Shown here one piece after another: positions 1-5,511 of a stretch of DNA of 5,511 nt. The position numbers and the translations under genes are program-made. Numbering within the stretch: position 1 is the stretch's first letter; each line of letters opens with the position of its first letter. The notes beneath the pieces are model-generated. The model had not been told where the DNA came from and did no database searches. It was given only the letters and a program-made list of their open reading frames with translations. This DNA comes from UBA2658 sp964617335 (GTDB lineage: Bacteria; Bacillota; Clostridia; Oscillospirales; Oscillospiraceae): NCBI GenBank assembly GCA_964617335.1, contig CAZTXG010000049.1:1-5511 (forward strand). Direction: 5' to 3'.

Positions 1-2
1 TA

Positions 3-533
3 GGCGGTGTTATGGGCCAGGCGGTGTTTGCCTACTTTGTAAGCGCCCTGCTGCTGCCGCTATTTTCGGGCAGAAACCCCTTTCACGGCGCAGGCGGTGG
101 TTTCAAGGCTTTTTTCTCGGGATTAGCGGCCCAAAGTGCAAGGGCTGCAGCACCCCTGTTGATGGGTATTGGGCTGGGACTGGTTCTCTATAATTTCTTC
201 ACCGGCAATGCAACTCCTGTTAACAGCATGGTGGGACTGGTGGGGTTTTTCCTTGCCCTCAAGGCAATTACCAACAAGGGCGGATTCATTTGGGGGCTGC
301 TGCTCACAGGGGTTAATAAACTCAGTAAAGGCAGAACGCCGTCACAAGAGATGGTAAGGCACGGGGTTTCCGGCTTTGGAGCAGGCAGCGCTTTGGGTAT
401 GGCTTTTTCTGCCCTTTCTCGTCCATACCTTCCATTTACAGCCTATCTGGCTTATATGACAGGCCTAGTTTTTATCATTATCGGATTTATACTCTTTGCC
501 GCAACAAAATCCAAAAAGGGGGCGGCGGTATGA
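3..533 (+). CDS. Multi-pass membrane protein of unknown function, probably 5'-partial
   Basis: I do not recognise this protein. The first ATG in the frame is at position 12 (173 residues from there), but the frame is open to the left edge (Gly-Gly-Val precede the Met). The only Shine-Dalgarno-like bases (AGGCGG, 2-7) sit just 4 nt from that ATG, so the real start is probably upstream. Numbering from that Met, hydrophobic stretches lie at about 3-19, 47-63, 71-87, 118-134 and 142-163, with another possible one at 89-100. This suggests four to six membrane segments, rich in Gly, Ala and Phe. Basic residues gather in the loop SKGRTPSQEMVRH (about 105-117) and in the tail TKSKKG, which suggests those parts are cytoplasmic. 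No catalytic or transport motif is visible. Its stop codon overlaps the next start (ATGA, 530-533), so it is co-translated with the repeat protein downstream. It could be a transporter-like subunit, an export component or a simple membrane anchor; the sequence does not decide. Confidence 0.8.
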   Translation, partial: GGVMGQAVFAYFVSALLLPLFSGRNPFHGAGGGFKAFFSGLAAQSARAAAPLLMGIGLGLVLYNFFTGNATPVNSMVGLVGFFLALKAITNKGGFIWGLLLTGVNKLSKGRTPSQEMVRHGVSGFGAGSALGMAFSALSRPYLPFTAYLAYMTGLVFIIIGFILFAATKSKKGAAV

Positions 534-2491
534 AAAGAAAGCATTTCATAATGTGGCTTGCCACGCTGTTATTATTGGTACCCCTTACAGGAGCGCAGGC
601 GGCTTATGTTTCCTCCTCGGACAGCTTCACCCATGGGGCAGCCGTCTTACACTATGATATCAGCGGCGCAAGTCTGACCGAGGTGGTTTTTGAGGAAGAC
701 GGAAACACCCTTAATTGTTTTTTAAAAGGCATATATATTCCGGATGAGGAGCTGACTATTAAGGTTATAGGTTCCTACAATCCGGAAATAGCAGGGTCGA
801 CCGGCGGCACACTATTTGCGGAAGCAGTATGCTATGATGCGGCGGGTAAATCTATGGAGGATTTTTATGATTTTGGAAATTCCATTGATTTAGACGGGGA
901 AATTCCCTATTCTATGCTGGGAAGCATAGCTTATATACGGCCGCCGGAGAATGCGCAAGAGGTGAGGCTGTCGGGGTCATTTGTTTTATTATACTACCCC
1001 AATATCGGCATTGGCGCAATTGAGCAGGAAATGACTGATGAGGGCACATTTATATTCAAGGTTCCGGATCTTCCTGAATCCAAAACCAACTATATAAATA
1101 TCACCGTTAATCTCGAACCCGCAGAGGGCACAGGGGCAGGCTCCGGAACCTTTGCCGGATCAGGACAGGATGGTGAAAACGGCGATGATGATATAATCGT
1201 GCTGACAGGACCGAATCAGGAGACAGCGCACAATATGGGCTTTGGAGAACATACAGGTTTAGCGGCAAGTGTGCTGGTTTCCGCTGCAGCAATTGGGATT
1301 GCCATGCTGGGCGGTGCTGCCGGTTCTGCTGCTGCCATGGTTGACGGAGATATGGGCGGCCCTTGGGAAGCCGAACCCGCCCCTGAAAGAGACTTTGTTT
1401 TCACAGACCCCGCAACAGGCGCGCAAACCCGCTTTGTTCAAGACCCTGTGACAGGTGACTGGATTGATCCCAACAGCGGAAGTATGTTAGACCCCAGCCG
1501 TGCTCCGGATTGGCAAAGGGAAGCTGCTCCGGAAATGGATATGATTATAACAGACCCCGCAACGGGTGCGCAAACCCGCTTTGTTCAAGACCCTGTGACA
1601 GGTGACTGGATTGATCCCAACAGCGGAAGTATGCTAGATCCCTCCCGTGTGCCGGCCTGGCAGCAAGAGCGCTCCTCTGAAAGAGAATGGATTAACCGTC
1701 AAAACGAAGCTCTGCAAACAGGTGACAATGCCTTTGACAGGCATATGGCTGAAGACCGTGCGAAACAGGCCGAAGCCGAGGCACTTAGCGAAGAGCTTTT
1801 GCGTATAGCCAATAGGGCCCAGGCCCAGCCCCTAAGCGAATTAAACGACAACATCGCGAAAAATGCCCGAAAGTTGGCTTACAAACTCCTTTCCAGAACA
1901 GAGCGTGATTTTGTCTCCTCCGAGGATATTAACCGTGTATCGAAGGCTTTCATAGGCTCTGCCACAGGCAGAATCATTAGGCACAGTCTGCTTCCCAAGG
2001 TGCCTTCCGATATGTCCTTATATAAAAACGCCTTCTGGAACCAAATCGAAGAAATCTCACGGAATGAAACTGCCTTTGCTGTGCTTTTCCGCACCGCGTT
2101 TGCCATCCCCACAGGGGGAGGCTCCGAAATCTTCTTCCAATCCCACAAGGGTTATCTGCGAATGCGGGATTATGTGGATGAGGGCGGCGACAGCGTTATG
2201 CGCGGTGCATTGCTGGCAAGCTGGGGGGCGGTAAAGGACTATGGTGTGAGCAGAGCTTCCGACAGTCTTATGAAAGGCGCGGCACCGAAGATACTAAATA
2301 CTAAGCCCCTTGGCAGTGTTAATAAGTTTTTAAAAAACACTATCAAAGACCCCGGAAAATTAGAAGCGGCTAATAAGATTATTTACAACCAGATAAAACG
2401 TGCCCCAAGAGCCGCTATTAACACAGGAGATAAATATACCACCGATATCGACGGAAAAGTACAGACGGTCATCAAAGAACTTTTTAAATAA
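530..2491 (+). CDS. Bitopic membrane protein with signal peptide and two 49-residue DP/W repeats; function unknown
   Basis: This 653-residue protein belongs to no family I recognise. The start is well supported: AAGGGGG at 516-522 lies 7 nt upstream, and the protein opens directly with a signal peptide (MKRKH, a hydrophobic core to about residue 20, likely cleavage after AQA at 22-24). Residues 25-200 look like a beta-rich, acidic extracellular domain. A Gly/Ser/Asp linker (about 198-222) follows, then a hydrophobic Ala/Gly-rich segment (about 243-270) that should span the membrane. Two tandem 49-residue repeats fill 279-376, each with three DPx(T/S)G modules. A charged, probably helical stretch follows (about 377-435), then a mostly helical C-terminal domain (about 436-653) with a basic, lysine-rich end. 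If the single internal span is real, the N-terminus is outside and about 380 residues, including the repeats, are cytoplasmic. This arrangement resembles a receptor or an assembly scaffold, but that is inference. The gene overlaps the upstream membrane-protein gene by 4 nt and precedes a zinc-ribbon gene by 17 nt. Confidence 0.88.
   Translation: MKRKHFIMWLATLLLLVPLTGAQAAYVSSSDSFTHGAAVLHYDISGASLTEVVFEEDGNTLNCFLKGIYIPDEELTIKVIGSYNPEIAGSTGGTLFAEAVCYDAAGKSMEDFYDFGNSIDLDGEIPYSMLGSIAYIRPPENAQEVRLSGSFVLLYYPNIGIGAIEQEMTDEGTFIFKVPDLPESKTNYINITVNLEPAEGTGAGSGTFAGSGQDGENGDDDIIVLTGPNQETAHNMGFGEHTGLAASVLVSAAAIGIAMLGGAAGSAAAMVDGDMGGPWEAEPAPERDFVFTDPATGAQTRFVQDPVTGDWIDPNSGSMLDPSRAPDWQREAAPEMDMIITDPATGAQTRFVQDPVTGDWIDPNSGSMLDPSRVPAWQQERSSEREWINRQNEALQTGDNAFDRHMAEDRAKQAEAEALSEELLRIANRAQAQPLSELNDNIAKNARKLAYKLLSRTERDFVSSEDINRVSKAFIGSATGRIIRHSLLPKVPSDMSLYKNAFWNQIEEISRNETAFAVLFRTAFAIPTGGGSEIFFQSHKGYLRMRDYVDEGGDSVMRGALLASWGAVKDYGVSRASDSLMKGAAPKILNTKPLGSVNKFLKNTIKDPGKLEAANKIIYNQIKRAPRAAINTGDKYTTDIDGKVQTVIKELFK
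1364..1657 (+). repeat. Two tandem 147-bp in-frame repeats (49 residues each)
   Basis: The two units are 1364-1510 (residues 279-327) and 1511-1657 (328-376). Each starts at a Trp codon, and a degenerate third start (WQQER, from 1658) follows. Each unit reads W-x-x-E-x-(A)-P-E-x-D, three mostly hydrophobic residues, then TDPATGAQTRFVQ, DPVTGDWI, DPNSGSML, DPSR. Residues 292-324 and 341-373 are identical. A 66-nt block (1421-1486 and 1568-1633) is identical at the DNA level. The substitutions elsewhere in the 33 identical codons are all synonymous, including a two-base AGC/TCC serine switch. This indicates a fairly recent duplication or gene conversion, with the amino-acid sequence kept under selection. 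Confidence 0.95.
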
Positions 2492-2508
2492 ATTGGAGGA
2501 ACAAGACT

Positions 2509-3549
2509 ATGAACTCCGAAACCATAAATTTTACCGATGGACAGCTTAAAGCCTTATCCATAAACTATGAAATGAAACCTAATCTGCTTTGCACATTGCC
2601 GCCCTTTTATGAAGCGGGGCCGGCTTTGCCTCCGGTTTTGGACGAAGGGCAAAAAGAGGCGCTTCATATTGCCCTGCGCCCTCTTAATATAACAGATGGG
2701 GCAGTGCTGCTTTCTAACGATGGGCTTATGCAAATGCAGCTTAGCCTAAGAGGGGAAAGGGGTGTTTTGATAGGGCGTGAAGGTGACGTAAATGAGATTT
2801 TGCCCTGTGAAGCAGGAGATTTTGCCACAACTATTATGGTCTATGCAGCCCGAGGCGGCGAACCCCTTAAACGAGCGGCGGCCATGAATATGTCGCTAAA
2901 TGCTTTTTTGCTGCTTTTAGCAGCGGCGGATGCCTATAAAATCATATACCTTGAAGACCTTTTAAATCATTCAGTGGCAGAGTCAAAGCTTACGATAGAT
3001 GCCCTAGGGCGAGCGGTGGGGGAGGCTTATGAAAATGCTGACCTCAGGTGGCTTTTGCCCTTTACCCTATTTCGGCTGGAAGAAATGCCCCAGCTTAATA
3101 TTCAGTCGGCCCTCCATGAGCTTTCGGCCTTGGGTGTGATTGAGCCTAACAGCCTTAGTTTTACGGGAGACGGAGAATTGTTTATGGATGATTTAATGTA
3201 CCGTACTGCTGTCTTGGACATTTCTTCCCTTTATATGCAGGGCGGAGCTTTTGCCCGTTCACATATTATGTTCATCCGCACTATGAGCAGCCTTTGGGGT
3301 ATTCACTTCGGCGAGGGGGATGTCTCAATTCTTTCCCTGACTATAGATGAGGCCTGTGAAATGATGGCTACCATGCTAACGCAAAAAGACGAAGCGGAAG
3401 ATATTAATGAGCCTGTGACAGAAAATCGGCAAGAGCCGGAGACGGCTCAAGCTGCTACACATACAATGGCTAAGTTCTGCCACAACTGCGGCTCCAAGCT
3501 CTCCGCTGACGCCATGTTTTGCAATAACTGCGGCTCGAAAGTGGATTAA
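2509..3549 (+). CDS. Cytoplasmic protein with C-terminal zinc ribbon; body of unknown function
   Basis: A 346-residue protein without a signal peptide or clear membrane span, so probably cytoplasmic. GGAGG at 2495-2499 lies 9 nt before the ATG, which fixes the start. The last 25 residues form a classic short zinc ribbon with two knuckles, C324-HNC-G and C338-NNC-G, as in the zinc_ribbon_2 / double-CxxC tails found on many Firmicutes proteins. An acidic, Gln/Thr-rich linker (about 292-318) separates it from the body. The body has an alpha/beta first half (about 1-112) with a strand pair around MQMQLSL and GVLIGRE. A mainly helical second half (about 115-290) follows, in which residues 180-225 (ALHELSALGVIEP followed by a short wing-like turn) could form a winged-helix-like fold. 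I recognise no enzyme motif in the body. It lies 17 nt behind the bitopic repeat protein and is the last gene of the operon, so it may be its cytoplasmic partner. The zinc ribbon could mediate protein or nucleic-acid binding. Confidence 0.88.
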   Translation: MNSETINFTDGQLKALSINYEMKPNLLCTLPPFYEAGPALPPVLDEGQKEALHIALRPLNITDGAVLLSNDGLMQMQLSLRGERGVLIGREGDVNEILPCEAGDFATTIMVYAARGGEPLKRAAAMNMSLNAFLLLLAAADAYKIIYLEDLLNHSVAESKLTIDALGRAVGEAYENADLRWLLPFTLFRLEEMPQLNIQSALHELSALGVIEPNSLSFTGDGELFMDDLMYRTAVLDISSLYMQGGAFARSHIMFIRTMSSLWGIHFGEGDVSILSLTIDEACEMMATMLTQKDEAEDINEPVTENRQEPETAQAATHTMAKFCHNCGSKLSADAMFCNNCGSKVD

Positions 3550-3590
3550 TACTCACTTAGACCTATGAAATTGTCAAGTAAAACCGGGCT

Positions 3591-3648
3591 ATTTGAGGGT
3601 GCGGACGTAATTGGATTCAAGTCCAAAAAAACGTCCGCACTCTCAAAT
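3591..3648. terminator. Long hairpin after the operon, possible terminator
   Basis: Two 18-nt arms (3591-3608 and 3631-3648) pair along their whole length with a single G.U wobble (3598/3641). The 22-nt loop contains a second hairpin, TTGGAT-TCAA-GTCCAA (3611-3626). It starts 42 nt after the zinc-ribbon stop codon, where an operon terminator would be expected. However, the stem is followed on the + strand only by TGACTTTCTTTGC and not by a proper T tract, so factor-independent termination may be weak. It could instead be a transcript-stabilising 3' end or a small palindromic repeat element. Confidence 0.5.
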
Positions 3649-3718
3649 GACTTTCTTTGCACTATCGGGGCCAAAAGCACCACATAGCTCTATACAGCCA
3701 AGCCCACCTTTGAATAAC

Positions 3719-3745
3719 TGTTTGGCAATATTGCTTGCCAAAACA
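3719..3745. repeat. Inverted repeat covering a -35 box
   Basis: TGTTTGGCAA (3719-3728) and TTGCCAAAACA (3735-3745) are reverse complements apart from one extra A, separated by TATTGC. The right arm contains TTGCCA, the -35 hexamer of the promoter candidate at 3735-3762. A dyad in this place is typical of an operator bound by a dimeric repressor, but a simple hairpin is also possible. Confidence 0.5.
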
Positions 3746-3762
3746 TTGGGGGCTTATATAAT
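3735..3762 (+). promoter_or_regulatory. Candidate sigma-A promoter P1
   Basis: TTGCCA (3735-3740, one mismatch to TTGACA) and a perfect TATAAT (3757-3762) are spaced by 16 nt. Transcription would start near 3769 and could read through to the bacterioferritin gene, giving a leader of roughly 470 nt, or produce a separate small RNA. The match to consensus is good, but the surrounding AT-richness raises the chance-match rate. Confidence 0.45.
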
Positions 3763-3850
3763 AAGGGGCAGCTTGGTGGACTAATTTGGCGAAAATCTCC
3801 AATATAGCTTATAAGCAGCCTCCATCTGACAAATTATTAATATTTTTCGG

Positions 3851-3888
3851 TTGACGTGCCCATAAAAATTTTATAATATATGTTATAA
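3851..3888 (+). promoter_or_regulatory. Candidate sigma-A promoter P2 with AT dyad over the -10
   Basis: TTGACG (3851-3856) is followed by TATAAT (3872-3877, 15-nt spacer) or TAATAT (3874-3879, 17-nt spacer). The motif TTATAA occurs twice, at 3871-3876 and 3883-3888, giving a symmetric AT-rich element across and just behind the -10. Because the next gene is an iron-storage protein, a Fur/PerR-family operator is conceivable, but the match to the known PerR box (TTATAATNATTATAA) covers only one half. The leader to the bacterioferritin start would be about 360 nt. Confidence 0.4.
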
Positions 3889-3919
3889 GATGTGCTGTTC
3901 GGTGACTGAGAAAAATTGA

Positions 3920-3940
3920 TTTTATATATTGCATATAAAA
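3920..3940. repeat. AT-rich perfect hairpin in the bacterioferritin leader
   Basis: TTTTATAT (3920-3927) and ATATAAAA (3933-3940) are perfect reverse complements around ATTGC. It lies about 40 nt after the P2 -10 region. Such AT-only stems are weak and often arise by chance in this base composition, so no function is assigned. Confidence 0.35.
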
Positions 3941-4241
3941 TGCAGTATAAACCGATTAAATTTGAACAGCGCAACATTTCGCACAACTGATGTTAAGCAC
4001 AAGGGGTTTGTTAAAAGAAATTGGTATAGTAAATGATAATTTGCAAAAACGACCATTTTGAAGGATATTAATAAAAGCATGGAAGCACATGGATGGTCGC
4101 CGTAGCAATCAAACCGTATGATAGCTAAGGGAGGTGCTTTGCAAGCTATTACAAAAGGTCTAGTTTGAATAAGTTGTTCCAAATTATACCTGAAGTTTAA
4201 TTTTACTTTGGAAAAGAAACGAAGCGAAAGGAGCTATTTTT

Positions 4242-4709
4242 ATGAAGGGCAATCCAAAATTAATTGAAACGTTGAATTCTTTGCTTGCCGATGAGCTGAC
4301 CGCAATTAACCAGTATATTGTTCATGCGGAAATGTGTGAGGATTGGGGTTATGGAAAGCTGCACGAAGGTTTTGAAAAGCGGGCTATTGAAGAAATGAAA
4401 CACGCAGAAAAACTGATTGGCAGAATACTCTTTCTTGGGGGCACTCCTATTGTGTCCAGCTTGAATGGGATTCATATCGGTGCTGAAGTTACCGCACAGA
4501 TAGAAAATGACCGTATTGCTGAGGAGGGGGCAATCAAGGCATATAATGATGCCATTGCCTTGGCAGGAGAACTGCGGGATTATGCTACACGGGATATTCT
4601 CATGCAAATTCTCAATGACGAAGATCGTCATATGGATGAAATTGAGGAATTACAAGATCAAATCAGTCATATGACACTTCCTATTTTCCTGATAACTCAA
4701 GTAGATTAG
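4242..4709 (+). CDS. bfr: Bacterioferritin (haem-binding iron-storage ferritin)
   Basis: This 155-residue protein is full length for bacterioferritin (Escherichia coli Bfr has 158). The family forms 24-subunit cytoplasmic shells that oxidise Fe(II) at a di-iron ferroxidase centre and store it as ferric mineral. All expected centre residues are present at their usual positions: E18, Y25, E51, H54, E94, E127 and H130. Met52, the axial haem ligand at the subunit interface, is also kept, so this is a Bfr and not a plain ferritin or Dps. AAAGGAG (4227-4233), 8 nt before the ATG, fixes the start. The C-terminal tail after residue 140 (MTLPIFLITQVD) is hydrophobic and differs from the proteobacterial tail. 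No bacterioferritin-associated ferredoxin (bfd) gene is seen nearby. It appears to be a single-gene unit, with a terminator at 4819-4853 and a long upstream leader. Iron- or peroxide-dependent control is usual for the family but is not proven here. Confidence 0.97.
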   Translation: MKGNPKLIETLNSLLADELTAINQYIVHAEMCEDWGYGKLHEGFEKRAIEEMKHAEKLIGRILFLGGTPIVSSLNGIHIGAEVTAQIENDRIAEEGAIKAYNDAIALAGELRDYATRDILMQILNDEDRHMDEIEELQDQISHMTLPIFLITQVD

Positions 4710-4739
4710 ATATTAGGATATAATATAGAATTAAAAAAT

Positions 4740-4818
4740 CTAACAACACTTTCATTGCAAAAGTGAAACAACTGCTGTTCGGCAGGGTGTTGAACTAAAC
4801 TTTTATACATCTTGTTAG
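4740..4818 (+). other. Structured 3' region between bfr and its terminator
   Basis: Several complementary pairs fall in this short stretch: CTAACAA (4740-4746) with TTGTTAG (4812-4818), CAACAC (4744-4749) with GTGTTG (4787-4792), CACTTT (4747-4752) with AAAGTG (4760-4765), and CTGC (4772-4775) with GCAG (4782-4785). The first three share bases, so they cannot all form at once. The outermost pair closes the region directly against the terminator stem. This may be a folded bfr 3' untranslated region or a small RNA; the folding is read by eye only. Confidence 0.4.
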
Positions 4819-4853
4819 CGGCGGTTTTGAAAACAAATCAAAGCCGCCGTTTT
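4819..4853 (+). terminator. Intrinsic terminator of bfr
   Basis: A 12-bp GC-rich stem pairs 4819-4830 with 4838-4849 (one G.U at 4825/4843), has a 7-nt loop AAACAAA and is followed by TTTTCCCTTTT (4850-4860). It lies 109 nt after the bfr stop codon, and no other gene on this strand ends between. Confidence 0.88.
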
Positions 4854-4860
4854 CCCTTTT

Positions 4861-5000
4861 AGAACAATGGACATATGGGGAAAGGTGACTTTTGACCGCA
4901 GGCCCCGCTAAATTATTCCCAGGCCTTTTCCATTATCTACGCTGATTTTATTTGATTCAGCCGATATTTTATAATCATACCGGACTATTTGCAAAGGGTC
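4861..5000. other. Intergenic spacer with no supported feature
   Basis: No gene is seen here. There is a TATAAT at 4970-4975, but the nearest TTGATT (4952-4957) is only 12 nt away, too close to be its -35 box. GGAAAGG near 4880 and CCTTTTCC near 4925 are imperfectly complementary and too far apart to call a hairpin with confidence. Confidence 0.5.
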
Positions 5001-5030
5001 TTGCGGCAGATTGCCTTTATGATATATAAT
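5001..5030 (+). promoter_or_regulatory. Candidate promoter for the lipoprotein gene
   Basis: TTGCGG (5001-5006) and a perfect TATAAT (5025-5030) are separated by 18 nt. Transcription would start near 5037, leaving a short leader of about 30 nt that contains the ribosome binding site at 5053-5058. The -10 is consensus and the -35 matches in only three bases. Its position, after the bfr terminator and just upstream of the gene, supports the call. Confidence 0.5.
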
Positions 5031-5067
5031 ATTTTTATATCAGCTGAAATAAGGGAGGATTATCTGC

Positions 5068-5511
5068 ATGAAAAGATTATTATTTTTACTATTAATTATT
5101 GTACTATGTCTAAGCCTTGCCGCCTGCAGCTCAAAGGACAATCCGTCAAGCTCAAATGAAGCGGATAGCGGTTCCGAGGCTGCTGTAGACGACACAGAAG
5201 TTGAAATGGACATCATCGAAATAAGCGATACCGGAACTTCTATAATACAATTTGGTATACCTAAGGATAGCGCTTTTGAAGTGCCGGAGGCTGCCCTGGG
5301 CATGGTTGTTAAAAATGGAGATTTCGGAATTGAATTTAGTCTATTTCCGCCGAGAATATACGTTGATGGAAGCGCTGTCAATTCTACTTTGCAGGAAATG
5401 ATTGATTATCGTAAAGAAGCCACATCACATAGCTTTTCCGAAGTATCATATGCCGGTATGAATGGCTTTGCGCAGGATAATAAGGCCGGCCGTATAATGC
5501 TTTATTTCCCC
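5068..5511 (+). CDS. Secreted lipoprotein of unknown function, 3'-partial
   Basis: The frame is open from ATG at 5068 to the right edge (148 codons, no stop), so the gene is cut there. GGGAGG (5053-5058), 9 nt upstream, supports the start. The protein begins with a lipoprotein signal peptide: MKR, a Leu/Ile-rich core, and a lipobox L17-A18-A19-C20. After cleavage Cys20 would be lipidated and the protein anchored on the outer face of the cytoplasmic membrane. A Ser/Asp/Glu-rich flexible linker follows (about 21-48), then a mixed beta-rich domain from about residue 50 with segments such as SIIQFGIP, FGIEFSLFPP and MNGFAQ. I do not recognise this domain. The pattern is common among small clostridial lipoproteins of unknown function that carry one globular domain. 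It seems to have its own promoter and no functional link to bfr that the sequence shows. Confidence 0.9.
   Translation, partial: MKRLLFLLLIIVLCLSLAACSSKDNPSSSNEADSGSEAAVDDTEVEMDIIEISDTGTSIIQFGIPKDSAFEVPEAALGMVVKNGDFGIEFSLFPPRIYVDGSAVNSTLQEMIDYRKEATSHSFSEVSYAGMNGFAQDNKAGRIMLYFP

Larger units (their letters stand above)
3550..4241. other. 692-nt AT-rich intergenic region with hairpins and promoter-like sites, no convincing gene
   Basis: No reading frame here combines reasonable length, a ribosome binding site and a recognisable product. The longest is an 86-codon frame on the - strand (3922-4182) with a TTG start and no family resemblance, which I treat as spurious. The region is more AT-rich than the operon before it. 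It contains the long hairpin at 3591-3648, the inverted repeat at 3719-3745, promoter-like elements at 3735-3762 and 3851-3877, the decamer palindrome GCTTATAAGC at 3807-3816, and an AT hairpin at 3920-3940. Between 3966 and 4168 short protein-like stretches are broken by stop codons, which may be an eroded gene. An AGGGAGG at 4129-4135 resembles a ribosome binding site but leads to no usable frame. Confidence 0.7.

Noticed and set aside
2..28. Direct repeat AGGCGGTGTT at 2-11 and 19-28
   Set aside because: It is short, out of frame by 17 nt and inside coding sequence, so it is probably coincidental.
513..533. A5G5 run at the end of the first gene as a programmed -1 frameshift site fusing it to the second
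   Set aside because: The frames are compatible with a -1 shift, but the heptamer C AAA AAG is not a canonical slippery site, and the downstream gene has its own ribosome binding site, ATG and signal peptide.
3543..3577. Minus-strand promoter with a perfect TTGACA (reverse complement of 3572-3577)
   Set aside because: The only plausible -10 (TATTAA) is about 20 nt away, too far, and there is no - strand gene to drive.
3922..4182. 86-codon frame on the - strand
   Set aside because: It begins with TTG, has no supporting ribosome binding site, shows no recognisable composition or domain, and lies in AT-rich DNA where such frames occur by chance.
4260..4631. 123-codon frame on the - strand opposite bfr
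   Set aside because: It is a shadow of the fully conserved bacterioferritin gene, with no ribosome binding site or family resemblance.
3893..4782. TGCTGTTCGG occurring at 3893-3902 and 4773-4782 on both sides of bfr
   Set aside because: A single shared 10-mer is expected by chance in a window of this size, and the match does not extend.

Overview
The window looks like a chromosomal stretch from a low-to-medium GC Gram-positive anaerobe, most likely Clostridia or a related Firmicutes class. The evidence is strong GGAGG-type ribosome binding sites with 7-9 nt spacing, tight co-directional packing, a lipobox lipoprotein, a clostridial-style bacterioferritin and an intrinsic terminator. All supported genes lie on the + strand. 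No tRNA, rRNA, CRISPR array, intact insertion sequence or integrase is visible.

Positions 1-3549 hold the end of an operon whose upstream part lies outside the window. It has three genes: a multi-pass membrane protein (probably cut at its 5' end), a 653-residue protein with a signal peptide, one internal transmembrane segment and a 49-residue tandem repeat, and a 346-residue soluble protein ending in a CxxC/CxxC zinc ribbon. The first two genes overlap by ATGA and the third follows 17 nt after the second, so they are probably co-translated and may act together at the membrane. I recognise no named family in the first two genes. In the third, only the zinc-ribbon tail is recognisable. This operon is the best candidate in the window for an undescribed system.

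Positions 3550-4241 (692 nt) contain no convincing gene and are visibly more AT-rich than the operon. They hold a long 18-bp-arm hairpin just after the operon, a smaller inverted repeat whose right arm contains the -35 box of a good sigma-A-like promoter, a second promoter-like element about 100 nt further on, an AT-rich hairpin, and scraps of protein-like reading frame interrupted by stops. Either promoter would give the next gene an unusually long leader of about 360-470 nt.

Positions 4242-4709 encode a complete bacterioferritin with all ferroxidase ligands and the haem-ligand methionine. It is followed by a structured 3' region ending in a strong intrinsic terminator (stem 4819-4849). After a gap of about 200 nt with a candidate promoter, a lipoprotein gene starts at 5068 and runs off the right edge. 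Bacterioferritin and the lipoprotein appear to be independent transcription units and show no sequence link to the first operon.
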